A stretch of 64,000 bases of DNA from Plazaster borealis (GCA_021014325.1 CM037473.1:11904696-11968695), one strand, 5' to 3'; positions 11,304 through 24,046 are shown, counted from the first letter of the stretch. Notes: a model not told the origin generated them from the letters alone. Translations and numbers: made by a program.

Positions 11304-11469
11304 AAAATATAATGAGGTTCTTACGTTGGAGGGTGTATTGATAAGCCAGAATCTAGCATAACTGAAAAACTGCACAGCTTTAGGGTCCCTTTCCAAAGAT
11401 AGCGTTGAGCAGTCAAAACATTGGCAAGCAAAAGACTCTAGCGTTACTGACTTTAGCAATACTAGATAC

Positions 11470-12030
11470 TAGAATACATACAGGGTCTTTTCCTGAAATG
11501 AGTAGTCACCACTCTAGCAACAGTAAATACTAGAAAACTTATGAGTCCTTTTCTGCGTTAGTCACGACTCTAGCTTGAACAAATACCAGAAAATGTAAGG
11601 GGTCCTTTCCTGAGTTAGTAGTCATGACTCTAACTTCACTAAATACCAGAATACTTATGGGTCCTTTCCTGAGTTAGTAGTCACGACTCTAGCTTCACTA
11701 AATACCAGAAAGCTTAAGGGGCACTTTCCTGAGTTAGTAGTCACGACTCTAGCTTCACTAAATACCAGAAAACTTATGGGTCCTTTCCTGAGTTAGTAGT
11801 CACGACTCTAGCTTCACTAAATACCAGAAAACTTGAGGGTCCTTTCCTGAGTTAGTAGTCACGACTCTAGCTTCACTAAATACCAGAAAACTTATAGGTC
11901 CTTTCCTGAGTTACGACTCTAGCTTCTCTAAATACCAGAAAACTTGAGGGTCCTTTCCCGAGTTAGTAGTCACGACTCTAGCTTCACTAAATACCAGAAA
12001 GCTTAAGGGGCACTTTCCTTAGATTTTGCT
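11470..12030. repeat. 59-bp tandem array
   Basis: Units begin AAATACCAGAAAACTTATGG and include CTTTCCTGAGTTAGTAGTCA CGACTCTAGC. Unit starts at 11700, 11760, 11819, 11878, 11930 and 11989 give a 59-60-bp period with one 52-bp unit. Older, more diverged units continue leftwards to about 11400. Confidence 0.9.
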
Positions 12031-13380
12031 GCAAATCTTTGGCATATACTTTTCCAAATTTTAAAGGCTCTTTTTCTGAGGATTTTAATTTTTTTTAAAT
12101 ATTGTTCAGGCAATTGCCATAAATGTTCTTTTAGCATGGTGCAGCATTCTTGTACTTTATCCTTTCAGATAAACCATACGGAGGCTGGAAGGGAGATGAC
12201 TATAATTTACTAAATATTGCATTAAATTGCTGTTACTGCCTACATAAAATAAGACCAGGAATGCTACAACATGATATAAACTTAAAGCCATGACTCCCAT
12301 TTGTACTATCCATTTATAGAGAAGTTACAATTCATGTATTTGTATTTGAGTACACTAATAGTCTGGGAAGACATTATCTCTTTATAAAACGCTTTTGCAT
12401 ACTTTCAAAATTTATCAATAGCAACATTTAATAAAAACAAAACTTTATAAAGTGCAATAGAAAAGAAGAAAAAAAGAAGAAGAAGAAAATGCTTTTGACA
12501 TTTGGTGTGTTTTGAGAGATTTTCTGAAAGACTGAATGGTTCAGAGTATGTGGTTGGTACCAATTGGTTTTCTGTATTTCATGATAAGCCAATACCTTCT
12601 GGAGTTAGCTAAAACCGGGATTAAAAGAATAAGCATTTCAGCAAGCCATACTATTATTGTACTCTACTTCCATTCAGGATACGGCTAAAAGTTTTCAAAA
12701 TTTTTAAGGTCATACAGAGAGTCAGAGAGTAGCCTACCACTTTTATTGAGACAACCTCCGTAATATAAAGTAAGGCGTAAGTTTCACGTCACTGCGCGTG
12801 ATTTAAACAACCCCTAGAGACGAAGTAACATTTTCCACTTGCCAAACATCTTGTAATATCAATTCGAAGAAAACGCTATGGTACCCCGAAAACCGGGGAC
12901 CGGAGGATACAAATAAACAAATAAAAAACACCAGTTAAAAAACTACCTACTTGATGTGTTTGTGTTTCCTCTAACGATTCTGCTGCAGATTATATCAACC
13001 TTTTTACGCACATTTTGAAGGCATACTAAGACCTTAACACACCCCCCTTGTTGTATTCTTTGTCTGACTGTACAAATATTGAAAACTTTACATGACAATG
13101 GTAGCTAAATGAAAATTTGCACAGGGCTAGACTTAAATGTAATTCAGTCTGATATGTAGAAAAAAATAAATCCATATATATTTTCTAAAGAATTTGGTTA
13201 TTCTTGTTCTCTTGATGTGGACATTATTAACAGACATCAAGTGGTGTCCAACATCTCTAATATTTATTTGAGAAATATCTGACAAATTATGTTTGATTTT
13301 ATAATAAAGTATATTATAACCAAGAAAATATTTTATTGTCCTTAAAGTTGTTATTGAAATGTTGTGTTAAGTTGCTGTTC
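12030..13380. other. no gene recognised
   Basis: AT-rich intergenic sequence. A stretch at 12709-12750 (CATACAGAGAGTCAGAGAGT) resembles 3490-3510, suggesting a diffuse dispersed repeat. Confidence 0.4.
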
Positions 13381-13382
13381 AC

Positions 13383-14925
13383 TGGTACAGTGAAAAAATA
13401 TCCCCCCAAAACTGTGTTAAATATCATGATTTAAACAAAAAAATTGCTGAGGACAGTGTATATACATTGTAAAAATTGCTGCCAGCAATTATAGATCTGT
13501 AGTTGCAATTTAAACAAACATAAACAAAATCAAATGTTGCCTATAGAGGGCAGTAAACAGGCTTAAATCGTTAAGTGTGACTCTGTTAGCGTCATTTAAA
13601 AGAAATTGAAAAGTACACAAATACACAACAACAAATTTAACACAAACAAAACAAATTGTGGTTGAAGATTTTGTAAATTTTGAATACAAAAAAAACATGA
13701 CAGTGTAGACATATGCAACCTTTACAAATTTGCGCAGAGGTTTTTGAAAAATTGGCTTGTACTGTACAGGGCACTTTTTAAATCTTATTGATAAAAAATA
13801 TGTTTACTGAGGACAACAAAAACATCTTAAAAATTGCTGAAAATTATCAATTATAAAAACTGTGACTGCAAATCCCTTTTAAACAGGCCCCCAAAATTAC
13901 AATGTTGCCTACATAGGGCAGTAAACAATCTTAAATTATTCAAGTGTGACTACATTAACGTCAATTAAAAAATAAGTTTAAAAGACATGACAGAACAAAA
14001 TTTGTAAATTCAAAACAAATTTGGCCTGAAGAATTTGTTAAACAGTGTTTTAAACATTTCATTTAAGTGCTCATTTGAAGCCTTAAGAACTTTGCGCAAA
14101 AAGTTGAAGTCGTTGCCTATAGAGGGCAGTTTAGGCTATATCTTGAGAATCATTCAGAAAGCAGTAATTCTGTTTTTAAATAAAGTATAAAAAAAATTCC
14201 ACTTGTGAATATTGATATGTGACACTTCACCTTATGGCAGTTTTAAAACTAAACTTTATTTAAAGATTTGTTTTTAACCCCTTTTTAACAACTCCTAAAA
14301 ATGTTATAAAACAATAGGTGTTAAATCGATAAAAAATTTACCACATCACAAGTTTTCTGAACATTTTTCCTTCAGAAGGCAGTACCATTTGAAATAAATC
14401 AGAAATTATTGCCACAACAAATACAAAATGCGTTTTAAATTTAGCCTTTATTATAGAGGGCAGTATACTCGCAGTACAAAAAATACGCTCCTATAGTTCA
14501 GTAATATGTAAGCAAGACTATCCATTACGTACAATTTGAAATAATCCAGTACGGCATCAAACACAAAAATGCATTTCATATTTGGCCTACAGAGGGCAGT
14601 ATATACTCATAACAATGTTATTACGCCATAGTTCATATGTAAATAGAAGGTAAACTTCTAAAATTGTTCACAAGCAAGAGTTATATAATGTAGGCAAATG
14701 TGCAAAATTTGTTCGCATAGAGGGCAGTAACACGTAGTATTTCACAATCGCAGGCTATTATAAAAATTTTCCATAAATATCACCCTACACCCTTTAATCC
14801 ATTAAAAATCTCAACTTTAATTTGTTTAATGTTTTGGCAGCATAAAAAATGTACGCGCAAAAATGTATGCGCAAAACTTACAAAATCATTGAGGGCAGTA
14901 GTCTAACTGAAAGAGGACAGTGGGC
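13383..14925 (+). repeat. degenerate tandem repeats with conserved AGAGGGCAGT motif
   Basis: Two units of about 370 bp can be aligned (13.38-13.70 and 13.75-14.06 kb). They share AAAATTGCTG, a GTTGCCTA-AGGGCAGTAAAC block and a downstream AAGTGTGACT. Later units are shorter and more diverged. The best-conserved part is the GCCTAtAGAGGGCAGTA block, which recurs seven times on the same strand: 13542-13554, 13912-13922, 14119-14130, 14453-14464, 14587-14602, 14718-14728 and 14891-14900. Confidence 0.7.
13542..14900 (+). promoter_or_regulatory. cluster of seven CTCF-like motifs
   Basis: The copy at 14584-14602 reads TTTGGCCTACAGAGGGCAGT. It fits the core AGRKGGCR of the CTCF consensus and most of its 5' side. 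The other six differ mainly in the CTACAG part. All face the same way, spaced 100-370 bp. CTCF is conserved across bilaterians. Whether these sites bind it is inference from sequence only. Confidence 0.4.
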
Positions 14926-15329
14926 AAGTGTTATGCATCCACCCACCCATTCTTCCTTTTATCACAGTCAATAAAGGTCTACTCATCAAAATCATTCAGT
15001 TGTGACCACATGTGCTAGTCCTACACACTGATGCACACTGTGATGCCAGTACACAGTTAGGCACCTGCCATGTATCAATGCCTATGTAAATACATTGAAA
15101 AAATTAAAATAATAATGGAGACTTGTAATGCACCATGTCTGTTACATGGCGCAACTCCTAGTGCAAAAAAAAAATTAAAAAATAAAATACAAATAAAACA
15201 AATAAAACAAATAAAAATAAGGGCTTGGAATCATGCGCAATCTGGTACCAACCTTTACCCACACTATGCCCTGGCCTTCAGTCCATCCTAAGTGGCTGCT
15301 GTCAACCGCTGGTTCCTCACCCCAACCCT

Positions 15330-16078
15330 CAAGGTTGGCCCCAATGACTGCCATCCAGCCAACGCATACCCACCCAACTTGAGAGACTACTAGCCAGCCA
15401 GGATCCTACCTCAGCCACAGTCCCCCAAGCCACCAGCCCCAGCCATCAACAGCCCTCAGTCAATCCATCCCAGTGACTGCTAGCCAACCAACCCTTCACC
15501 CAAGCCCAGTCCACCAAGCCTCCGGCCCCAGCCCTCAGTCAATCCATCCCAGTGACTGCTAGCCAAGCCCTTACCCACCATCAGCCCAGTCCATCAAGCC
15601 TCCAGACCCAGCCATCAACAGCCCCCAGCCAATCCATCTCTGTGACTGCTAGCCAACCCTTACCCACCCCAGCCCAGTCCCCCAAGCCTCCAGCCCCAGC
15701 CATCAACAGCCCTCAGCCAATCCATCTCTGTGACTGCTAGCCAACCCTTACCCACCCCAGCCCAGTCCCCCAAGCCTCCAGCCCCAGCCATCAACAGCCC
15801 TCAGCCAACCAGCCCTTACCCACTATCAGCCCAGTCCACCAAGCCTCCAGCCCCAGCAATCAACAGCCCTCAGTCAATCCATCCCAGTGACTGCTAGCCA
15901 ACCAGCCCTTACCCAACCCAGCCCAGTCTACCAAGCCTCCAGCCCCAGCCATCTACAGACCTCAGCCAATCCATCCCAGTGACTGCCAGCCAAGCAGCCC
16001 TTACCCACCCTCAGCCCAAGCCCCTCAGCAGCCCAACCCCAGTGACTGCCATATAGCCCTCCAGCCCCTCAGCCCAGA
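15330..16078. repeat. C-rich minisatellite, unit about 80-90 bp
   Basis: Units contain CCAAGCCTCCAGCCCCAGCC, ATCAACAGCCCTCAGCCAAT and CAGTGACTGCTAGCCAACC. Landmark copies at 15471, 15550, 15640 and 15728 give periods of 79-90 bp. The strand is strongly C-rich and G-poor. Short open frames across it are by-products of the repeat. Confidence 0.85.
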
Positions 16079-16204
16079 GCTCCAAGGCCCTGGGTCAACC
16101 CTCAGATCAGCCAAAAATCCAAGGCTCGAGCCAGGGAAAACTTTTGGTGAAATTTTTTCTAAGTCAGCCCATTCTAATATTCATCAGGTCAAAAACCGTA
16201 TGAT

Positions 16205-16272
16205 TTTCATGAAAGCTCAGTAGCAGAGCGGTAAGAGATAGAGGCTACAGAGCTAAAGGTACCAGGTTCAAG
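16205..16272 (+). mobile_element. tRNA-like pseudogene or SINE head
   Basis: AGCTCAGTAGCAGAGCGG looks like a D arm with A box, and CCAGGTTCAAGCCC like a T arm with B box, about 45 bp apart. The acceptor arms do not pair well and the anticodon arm is poor, so I do not call a tRNA gene. Confidence 0.45.
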
Positions 16273-16327
16273 CCCTACCCATTTTTTCCAGAAATAAAAA
16301 ATAATGTATTTTTTACTGGTGTAAAAG

Positions 16328-16412
16328 GGTTTCACCAGGATTTGAACCCCCGAGCTCACAGCTCCAGAATTCTGGAAGCTGTGAGCTAGCCCGCTGGGCC
16401 ACACCGCCGCTT
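16328..16412 (-). mobile_element. tRNA-like pseudogene or SINE head, opposite strand
   Basis: On the minus strand, GTGTGGCCCAGCGGGCTAGC (A-box side) precedes CGGGGGTTCAAATCCTGG (B-box side). The segment between holds a strong hairpin, CACAGCTTCCAGAATTCTGG AGCTGTG, larger than an anticodon arm. It faces the element at 16205. Confidence 0.45.
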
Positions 16413-16419
16413 GAAAAAA

Positions 16420-19245
16420 ATCGTTCGGACGTTATATATAAACCTTAGGATGGATGGGTCAAAAAAAAAAATTATAATAATATGCGCCCTATGACCTTTA
16501 ACCTCAGATTTGAAAGCAGCAAAACAAGACAAACATTTGGTTTCACATAGGGTTTGTTTCAAACATTTATTCAAACTAATATATTTATAAACCAATATAT
16601 CAATTCCACAAAACTACACACATTTTCTTTTACAGGATTAAAGTAACGAAAAGAGGTTAAATTTCTATCTTTCCAAATATTAAGTGTACAATGAAAATTA
16701 CCCTAAAATTTTCCAGTGTATACTTTTAAATAAGTTTCTTCCTAGAAAACCAAAAAGTGTATTAAGATGACACTAGCAGAAATTAATTTTAACACTTCTA
16801 AAAAGGCTTAAAATAGCAGGTCTTTCAAACTTAATAAGTTTGTGTAAAAACTACCGTTAACTTTAATGCTAAAAACTGATATTTTGAATAAGTTGCCTTT
16901 AAGATTACAAGAAATAATTATACAAACTTTACAGTATCGAACATTTTAAACACATGAAATCCAATTGTGCATACCAAATTGCCTCATCATTAGTTAATAT
17001 CAAACAGTTACAAATTTGACTAAAAAGTATATATATATATATAGCACCCTCTATCATTCACTTGTGAGCAATGTTTTACACAAACTAAGTGCCCTTTTCC
17101 ACATTAAAAACTGAACCAAAGTTTGACTCATTAGAACAACACGCAAAACGGCAAATTACATCTTTAATTAAGCTTTACAAAAAAGACCTTTATGTTTAAT
17201 AATCATCTTCTGATCCAGAACTCTGCAGTGATAATTAAAATACATGGAACGAGGTGTGCTCATAAATATCTATGTTCTTGTAACCTCCCCCCCCCCCTCC
17301 CGCCCCCAACCTTCCAACCACATTACCCACCAGAAAATGTCCATTTATAGTATAATAATATTTAAATTGTTATTTGTTTGTTTAATGTACAATCTATTTA
17401 AACTACAAGGTAACTACAATGCTTTTGAACATTCAATCGTAGACTCGATCTTGTATCCCTGCACGTCTTTTGCCTTTAGAGTTTCTGGCGCTATATTATT
17501 ATAAGTTCTAATTCTATTACCGCACCTATAACCGAGTCAGCTATTAATTGTTATCACATTTTTATATATATATTAACAACCTGCATTACCCCAAAATAAA
17601 AAACTAACTCACAATAACAGTATTAATTATCTATATACTTGTGGTTTTTTATTCTACCAACCCATTTTAAATTTCCCTGTATGTTATTTTGTAGACCCTC
17701 AAGTATATGAATTTATCATGACAGTATTAATTATAATTTATCAAAATGTGTTGAAATATATATTCCCGATAATTGGTTTAAACCGTTACAATGATTTAAT
17801 ATTTTAGCACCCACCGTATCCTATTAAAAAAAAGGGAATTATTTGTATTGTTCCATTTTCCTCCCACCCCATCCAAAAAAAACCAACCCTACCCCCAATA
17901 AATTTAATGTATTACTCTGTTCTAAAAACGTTGTAACTTTTATTATCTTACTGTAAGTCTTGTTTATAATATTCACCTATACCATCCAGCCCCAAAAACA
18001 TGTGTATATATATGCCTTATTTTCTCCTTCATTCCTAATTTAAGATTTTTTTTCATTTAAATGTTTTAAAATAATGTTCCCCACTCCATACCTTACCCCA
18101 AGTGTTAATTTTAATAATTGTAAAACTAAATTTGTCCTGTTTTTCCAAGCACCCGTTCCATCATCTACAAAAATTTCATTGAATTCCACCCATCCCAATC
18201 ATTCAACAGGTACGTTTGAAACTAAAAAATACATTTGTTTTATTTAACTAGGCCTATTTTCTCCCTTGATTCTCAATAATTTTTTATACTAAAAAACCCC
18301 CAAAAGCAACAATCATATTTTTAAGGTTATATTATGTCCCCCAAATTGTAATATTTATTTAATTTAATTATATTAGCACCCAACTTATCATATAAATATA
18401 TTTATTTATTAAATTATTTAAGCACCCAACTTATCATATCAATATTAAAAAAAATACAATACTCTCTATGTATTATCCAACCATCCCACCCCACCCCACA
18501 ATAATTATGATAAACTCAAACACATGTATATGCCCTACCATTTATTTATTTCCCCGTTCATTTTTAATTATTATTTGTGTTTAAATGTTTTATAATTTGT
18601 CCCCAGTCCATACCCTACTCAAATGTTATTGTAACAAAAATGTGATAATAAATGTATCCTGTTTTCCCAAGCACCCCACCCCTATATGGCAAAACATTGC
18701 AATATTTACCACCCCCTCAAAACATTCATAAGTTACATAAGAAAATAAAACAAATTATTTCTTGTGTATAAATATCTGTATTTCCCCCTTCCTTTCCAAA
18801 GGAAGTTTTATTTTGTATTTATTGTTTATTTTATTTTGTTCCCCCATCCTACCCTTAATTTCACTATTTACAAATATCAATTATAAAGTCATCCTTGATA
18901 ACAATGTTAAACCATATAGACCCATAATCAATGTGAACAGCAACCCATCACAAATAAATGACGAGCTTGAATGAGTATTAGGAGAAAGACAAAAAAATCC
19001 TTATTTTAGAAGAAAAAAACATCACTGCAGAGTTTGAGCTCAGAAAATTACAACCGATTTAAAAATACAGTAACTGTGGATGACTTCAATTCTTTTTTAT
19101 AAAATATAAATATGTTATTCCGTAACTTTATACAGATATAAATAAATGGTTGCATATTATACTCTGAGGTTAAGTTAAGTTTTAGGTGGCACTCCAACAA
19201 ATAGTTGTCTTTTATATAAATCTTAGTATAATATACACAAACAAG
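16420..19245. other. long AT-rich stretch without genes
   Basis: Very AT-rich sequence with frequent CCCACCCC-type C clusters on this strand. A short duplication of AGCACCCAACTTATCATAT occurs at about 18376 and 18420. No splice-flanked frames were found. Confidence 0.5.
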
Positions 19246-19694
19246 AAATTACCAGCACATTACCCTCTGCCATGATCCTCAGCATCTGGCAATACTTGGA
19301 TATTTGGGATATTCCCAGTAAGTAAGGCACACTATTGCATTAGAACCTTGTTTATTAATGTGAGGGAAGAGGTTACCAGCACATTACCCTCTGCCATGAT
19401 CCTCAGCATCTGGCAATATTTGGATATTTGGGATATTCCTAGTAAGTAAGGCATACTATTGTATTAAAACTTTGTTTATTAATGTGAGGGAAGAGGTTAC
19501 CAGCACATTACCCTCTGCCATGATCCTCAGCATCTGGCAATATTTGGATATTTGGGATATTCCCAATTAGCAAGGCATACTATTGTATTGAAACCTTGTT
19601 TATTAATGTGAGGGAAGAGGTTACCAGCACATTACCCTCTGCCATGATCCTCAGCATCTGGCAATATTTGGATGTTTGAGATATTCCCAGTAAG
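19245..19694. repeat. 124-bp satellite, left part
   Basis: ACCAGCACATTACCCTCTGC recurs at 19251, 19375, 19499 and 19623, an exact 124-bp period. The array is interrupted at 19694/19695 by a LINE and resumes at 23625. Confidence 0.95.
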
Positions 19695-20044
19695 TTCAAT
19701 TTCAATTCAACAACATTTATTTCCATACATAAATCAAAATAAATAACTTGAATAATAACTGTATGGAGGCATGACCCATTAAAGCAAAAGCTTGTAGGCT
19801 GGGATGCCCTGTACAAAACAAAATAAAGATGGAAAGTAATCAAATAATATTACAATTATATAATAAAACAATACAGATTTAACAAAAGATCAAACAAGGA
19901 TCAAAACGAGACGGGTATTACAAGCGCAAAAACCAAACAAACAAACAAAGACCAAAAAACCACACAAGACGGACCACAACGAACGAGCTAAACCACAATG
20001 ATGACGTTAAGAAATGATAATTAAGGAAAAAAAAGAAAAAAACC

Positions 20045-22988
20045 CTAAGTAAATGGGAGGTGTTTTTTTTTTGAGGAGGCTGAAGATCGACCAACAGAGG
20101 ACTGTGTATGAATGTTGTGTCCAATAGAATTCCAGAGGCGGGGCCTGTGGTAGCGAAGAGTGTTCATAGAGTAAGAAATGCGTGCAAAAGGGATATACAA
20201 ATCATTACAAGAGCGTGTATTATAATTGTGCGTGTTGCTGACAGAGGGAAAGTAGTCAGAGAAAGTGTGGGGCAGAAGATTATTTGTGTATTTGAACATG
20301 AAAATTCCCGTTTGAAGTTTGTTGATATCCATGAGTGTCAGTGTGTTCAAGTTAGCAAACAAGGGTGCTGTATGGTCTCGACGTTGAGACATAGAAACGA
20401 TACAGATAGCCCTTTTTTTGATTAAGAACAGAGAATGGAGCTTACTAGTGCTCGTGTGTGCCCAAACAATATTACAATAATTTAAATAAGGAAGGATAAG
20501 AGTGTTGTAGAGAGAAATTAGCATGTGAGTGGGAAGAAACGAACAAAGCTTAGACATAACCCCTGTGTTGCGAGAAACAACTTTTGAGACAGAAGAGATG
20601 TGATCTTTCCAGGTCAACTTATCATCAATTAAAACTCCTAAAATTTTTGTCGAGTGAACCTGTTCGATTGGAGTATCATTAATATTGATGGTGAAGTTGT
20701 CATAAACTTTGGGAGACCTGCTGAAAAACATGTACTTAGTCTTGCTAGAATTGAGTGAGAGCTTATTTGATCTAAACCAAGACGAAGCCAAACACAGTTC
20801 CCTGTTGATGATATCGCTTAAAGAAGATAAATTAGAGTGAGAAAAAAGGATAGTGATATCATCAGCAAATAGAATAAAAGACAGAACGGAAGAACAATTA
20901 TGAAGATCATTTATATACAAAAAGGAATAGTAAAGGTCCAAGAATAGAGCCTTGTGGAACGCCACAGTCAATTGTCTTAAGGGGGGAATCACAGCTTTTG
21001 AAAACACCACGCACTCCATAGTGATCTAGTTTGGAGAGAAGAATGCTATGGTCAATGGTGTCAAAGGCTTTTTAGAGGTCTATAAAGACACCAAAAGTTG
21101 ACATTTGATCTGTGAAAGAGTTGTTAAGATTATCAACAAGTTTAATCAACGCCATATCTGTCGAGAATTTGCTACGAAAACCAAATTGTAGATCATAAAG
21201 AAGGTGAAACTCAGAAAGAAATTTAAAGAGTCATTTATGGACAAGTTTTTTGAAGAATATAGGAGAAACACGGGAAGAACTGAAACAGGGCGGTAGTTAC
21301 GCAAGTCATGGCGATCACCACTTTTAAAGATAGGTGTGACTCTAGCGATTTTGAGCTGGGAAGGAACCGATCCAGACAGAAAGGAAAGATTGAAAATATG
21401 GGCAAGAGGCCTGGAGATAAAAGAAACCACAGACTTCACCACAGTCGAGCTAATACCATCAATGCCACAGCTGACACCATTATTCAGTTGTTTGCATACT
21501 TCAATGATTTCAAAGCAATTTGTGGGTACAAGAAAGAAAGAACTGTTGTTGCAGTTGGGGAGGTAATCAGAGAAAAGTGCCTGTGTGTGTGAGATTTTGC
21601 TGGAAAGTGAGGAACCAATGTTAGTGAAGTAAGTGTTGAAAGAATTAGCAATATCACAATGGCTGGAAAATGGCTGCTGTCCGTCAGTGACTTCCTCTGG
21701 AAGATCCACCTTTCTTTTGTTGCCGAGAATGTCATTGATTTCATGCCAGGTGTTCTTAATGTTGTTTTTGTTGGCATCCAGTTTGCGAGCGTAATAAGTT
21801 CTTCTTGCCACTCGGATTATTGTTGTTAATCGATTTCTGAAATATTTGAAGTTATGTTCATTGATTGCCGTGGGATTGGGTAAGAACTGTTTGTAGAGTT
21901 TATTTTTGTGGTTGATAGAAGTAATAATAGCTTGAGAAATCCAGGGCTGATTTCTTTTAACTTTGATTGTAAACTTCGTGACCAGAGGAAAGTGGTGGTT
22001 GTATAGATTTGTAAAGGTAGAAAGAAATGAATTGTAGGCAAGATCCGCATCACACGAGTGGAAAACACCACTCCAATCAGTACATTCAAGGTCTGACCGA
22101 AACGCATTTAGCGTGAAACTGTTGATTGACCTGGTAGTGTACAGATTATCAGGCGACTGCTCTTGATGAAAACAAAAAGGAGTAATTTGAAATAGAGGAA
22201 GATGGTCAGAGATATCCGTATAAAGGATTCCAGCAGATATTTGATGGGTATCGTTGTGAGTTAGAATATTATCAATTAGCGTGGCTGTGCGAGAGGTAAT
22301 GCGAGTAGGCTTGTTTATCAGTGGGCAGAAGCCATAAGCAGAAAACATATTCACAAAGTCCTCCGTTGGCTGATGAATGGAACATTTTATAAGATTCAGG
22401 TTAAAATCTCCCATTATGTACCACAGCTTTTTCTCATTGGCAATCATATTGAGACAAGAATCAAGATATGTCTGAAAAGTATCAAAGGAAGTACCAGGTG
22501 CTCTATAAATAGTACCTACAATAATGTTACATGAGCCACTCCGGTTAATCTCAATAAAAAACACATTCAAAATCATCACAAGATAACATAAGATCATCCC
22601 GAGTACAGTAAGCCAGGGAGTCACTGATGAACATGGCCGCTCCTCCTTCAATTTTATTTGATCTAGAGGAGTGAACAAGCTGATAGTTCTCCGTTTGAAT
22701 GTATGGAGGAGGAGCGTCTTGGAACCATGTTTCAGTAAACCCGTAAATAGAGAAGGAATGAGTCAAAGAGCAAAGATATTCTTGAATATTATGAAAATGT
22801 TTACAAAGACTCCTAGCATTCATGTAGTATATAGAAAAGTAGCCTGTGGAATTGGACGTTAAATTATTAAAGTCATTACTTTCAAAATAAGAACAACAGT
22901 TTGTGGGTCTAGTATCGTCGGGGCTATACAAATCAAAAATATTACAATCAGGAAACATACAGAGAGCGGTAAAAACCCACTCACACAC
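20045..22988 (-). pseudogene. LINE ORF2: endonuclease and reverse transcriptase, broken
   Basis: The N-terminal part (22988-22551) has apurinic-endonuclease motifs: YYMNARSL, FTETWF and GGAAMFI. The frame then shifts by one base at a run of six T (22556-22561, minus strand). It continues with GTIYRAP, GDFNLNL, LIDNIL and SDHLPLF of the endonuclease, a linker, and the reverse transcriptase start (SCGIDGIS, TPIFKSGD, NYRPVSVLP). Near 21.25 kb it shifts again. Motif A, FIDL-KAFDT (about 21.06-21.09 kb), contains a stop codon. Motif [11 protein letters not shown], is near 20.95 kb and motif C, LFADD, near 20.86 kb. The spacing between A and B looks short, so part of the palm seems deleted. A C-terminal region with NKLSLNSSKTKYMFF and LGVLIDDKLTW follows. 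At least two frameshifts and a stop make it inactive. Family placement beyond CR1/jockey is uncertain. Confidence 0.85.
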
Positions 22989-23069
22989 ACAAAAACGAGA
23001 TGAAAAAAAAGAGTAAACTAGTATTACAAATTATTTCAGAAAAAGAAAACCAACAACAAATCGTTTTAC

Positions 23070-23501
23070 TTAATTACTATAATGTAAGCAACAACAAAAA
23101 GCACAGTTCAAAAAGAACTGCTCCATTTCGTCAAGATCATCAGTCAGTTTTCGGTTGAGTTTGGAGATTTCTTGGCACTGCCTATTAAGTTTGGTGATTT
23201 CTTTACGATGGCTCGCTATATCCAGTGAGGTGGCATCATAAACCTCCTGAGCAATGGCATCGTGTACAGAAGATGAAATGGAGGCAATAAATGTCTTGTT
23301 TGCTACTAAGTTATTAGCCAAATTGCTGATCAGCTTGCTGCAGCTTGTACTGATTATTTTGTCAGCAACCATGGTGGCAGTTGGCTCAATGATGGACTGC
23401 AGAAATGAAGGATCACTAGTGATCACCAAAAAAATATGATCCCTCAGTTCTTGAACATTATGGAGCGGGCTGTCGTTGTCATGGATAGGCGTAATTGGCA
23501 A
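23070..23501 (-). CDS. LINE ORF1-like protein with coiled coil
   Basis: This frame of about 143 codons lies just upstream of ORF2 in the same element. Its C-terminal half, EITKLNRQCQEISKLNRKLT DDLDEMEQ, has a leucine heptad pattern typical of a coiled coil, as in many LINE ORF1 proteins that form RNA-binding multimers. No zinc knuckle or RRM is obvious. The true start is uncertain: the frame stays open upstream of 23501 and has no clear ATG there. There is no sign that it is a host gene. Confidence 0.6.
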   Translation of the reverse strand: MPITPIHDNDSPLHNVQELRDHIFLVITSDPSFLQSIIEPTATMVADKIISTSCSKLISNLANNLVANKTFIASISSSVHDAIAQEVYDATSLDIASHRKEITKLNRQCQEISKLNRKLTDDLDEMEQFFLNCAFCCCLHYSN

Positions 23502-23624
23502 CGACTCCGTCGGGCTAGACAGAGCAGGTCTTATTGTTGCACTGACGTCATTCTTTTGTGTTGTTGTGTCACTGGAATGCGAAGCTTTTGTGTTCTGCTG
23601 GTCAAGACATGGTTATTGTCCATG

Positions 23625-24046
23625 TAAGGCACACTATTGCATTAGAACCTTATTTATTATTGTGAGGGAAGAGGTTACCAGCACATTACCCTCTGCCATG
23701 ATCCTCAGCATCTGGCAATACTTGGATATTTGGGATATTCCCAATTAGCAAGGCATACTATTGCATTAAAACCTTATTTATTAATGTGAGGGAAGAGGTT
23801 ACCAGCACATTACCCTCTGCCATGATCCTCAGCATCTGGCAATATTTGTATATTTGGGATATTCCCAATTAGCAAGGCATACTATTGTATTGAAACCTTG
23901 TTTATTAATGTGAGGGAAGAGGTTACCAGCACATTACCCTCTGCCATGATCCTCAGCATCTGGCAATATTTGGATATTTGGGATATTCCCAGTAAGTGAG
24001 GCACACTATTGCATTAAAACCTTGTTTACTAATGTGAGGGAAGGAA
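23625..24046. repeat. 124-bp satellite, right part
   Basis: The same unit as 19245-19694 continues, with landmarks at 23677, 23801 and 23925. The array ends around GTGAGGGAAGG at 24046. Confidence 0.95.

Larger units (their letters stand above)
19695..23624 (-). mobile_element. decayed CR1/jockey-type LINE, 3.9 kb, in satellite
   Basis: The element runs 5' to 3' on the minus strand. Its 3' end (complement of 19695-19730) is AT-rich with AATTGAAATTGAA and no poly(A), as in CR1/L2/Daphne-type elements. It carries an ORF1 and an endonuclease-reverse transcriptase ORF2. Both boundaries are visible because it split a 124-bp satellite: the left flank ends CCCAGTAAG and the right flank starts TAAGGCAC. 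There is no or at most a 1-2-bp target duplication. Confidence 0.9.

Noticed and set aside
15552..15740. Proline/serine-rich protein from the C-rich minisatellite
   Set aside because: The frame follows the repeat, ends within it, and has no start or splice context.
16205..16412. Two functional tRNA genes facing each other
   Set aside because: A- and B-box words are present, but acceptor and anticodon arms do not fold into a proper cloverleaf. SINE heads or pseudogenes fit better.
21308..21592. Plus-strand frames over the LINE
   Set aside because: They are the antisense shadow of the endonuclease-reverse transcriptase frame.
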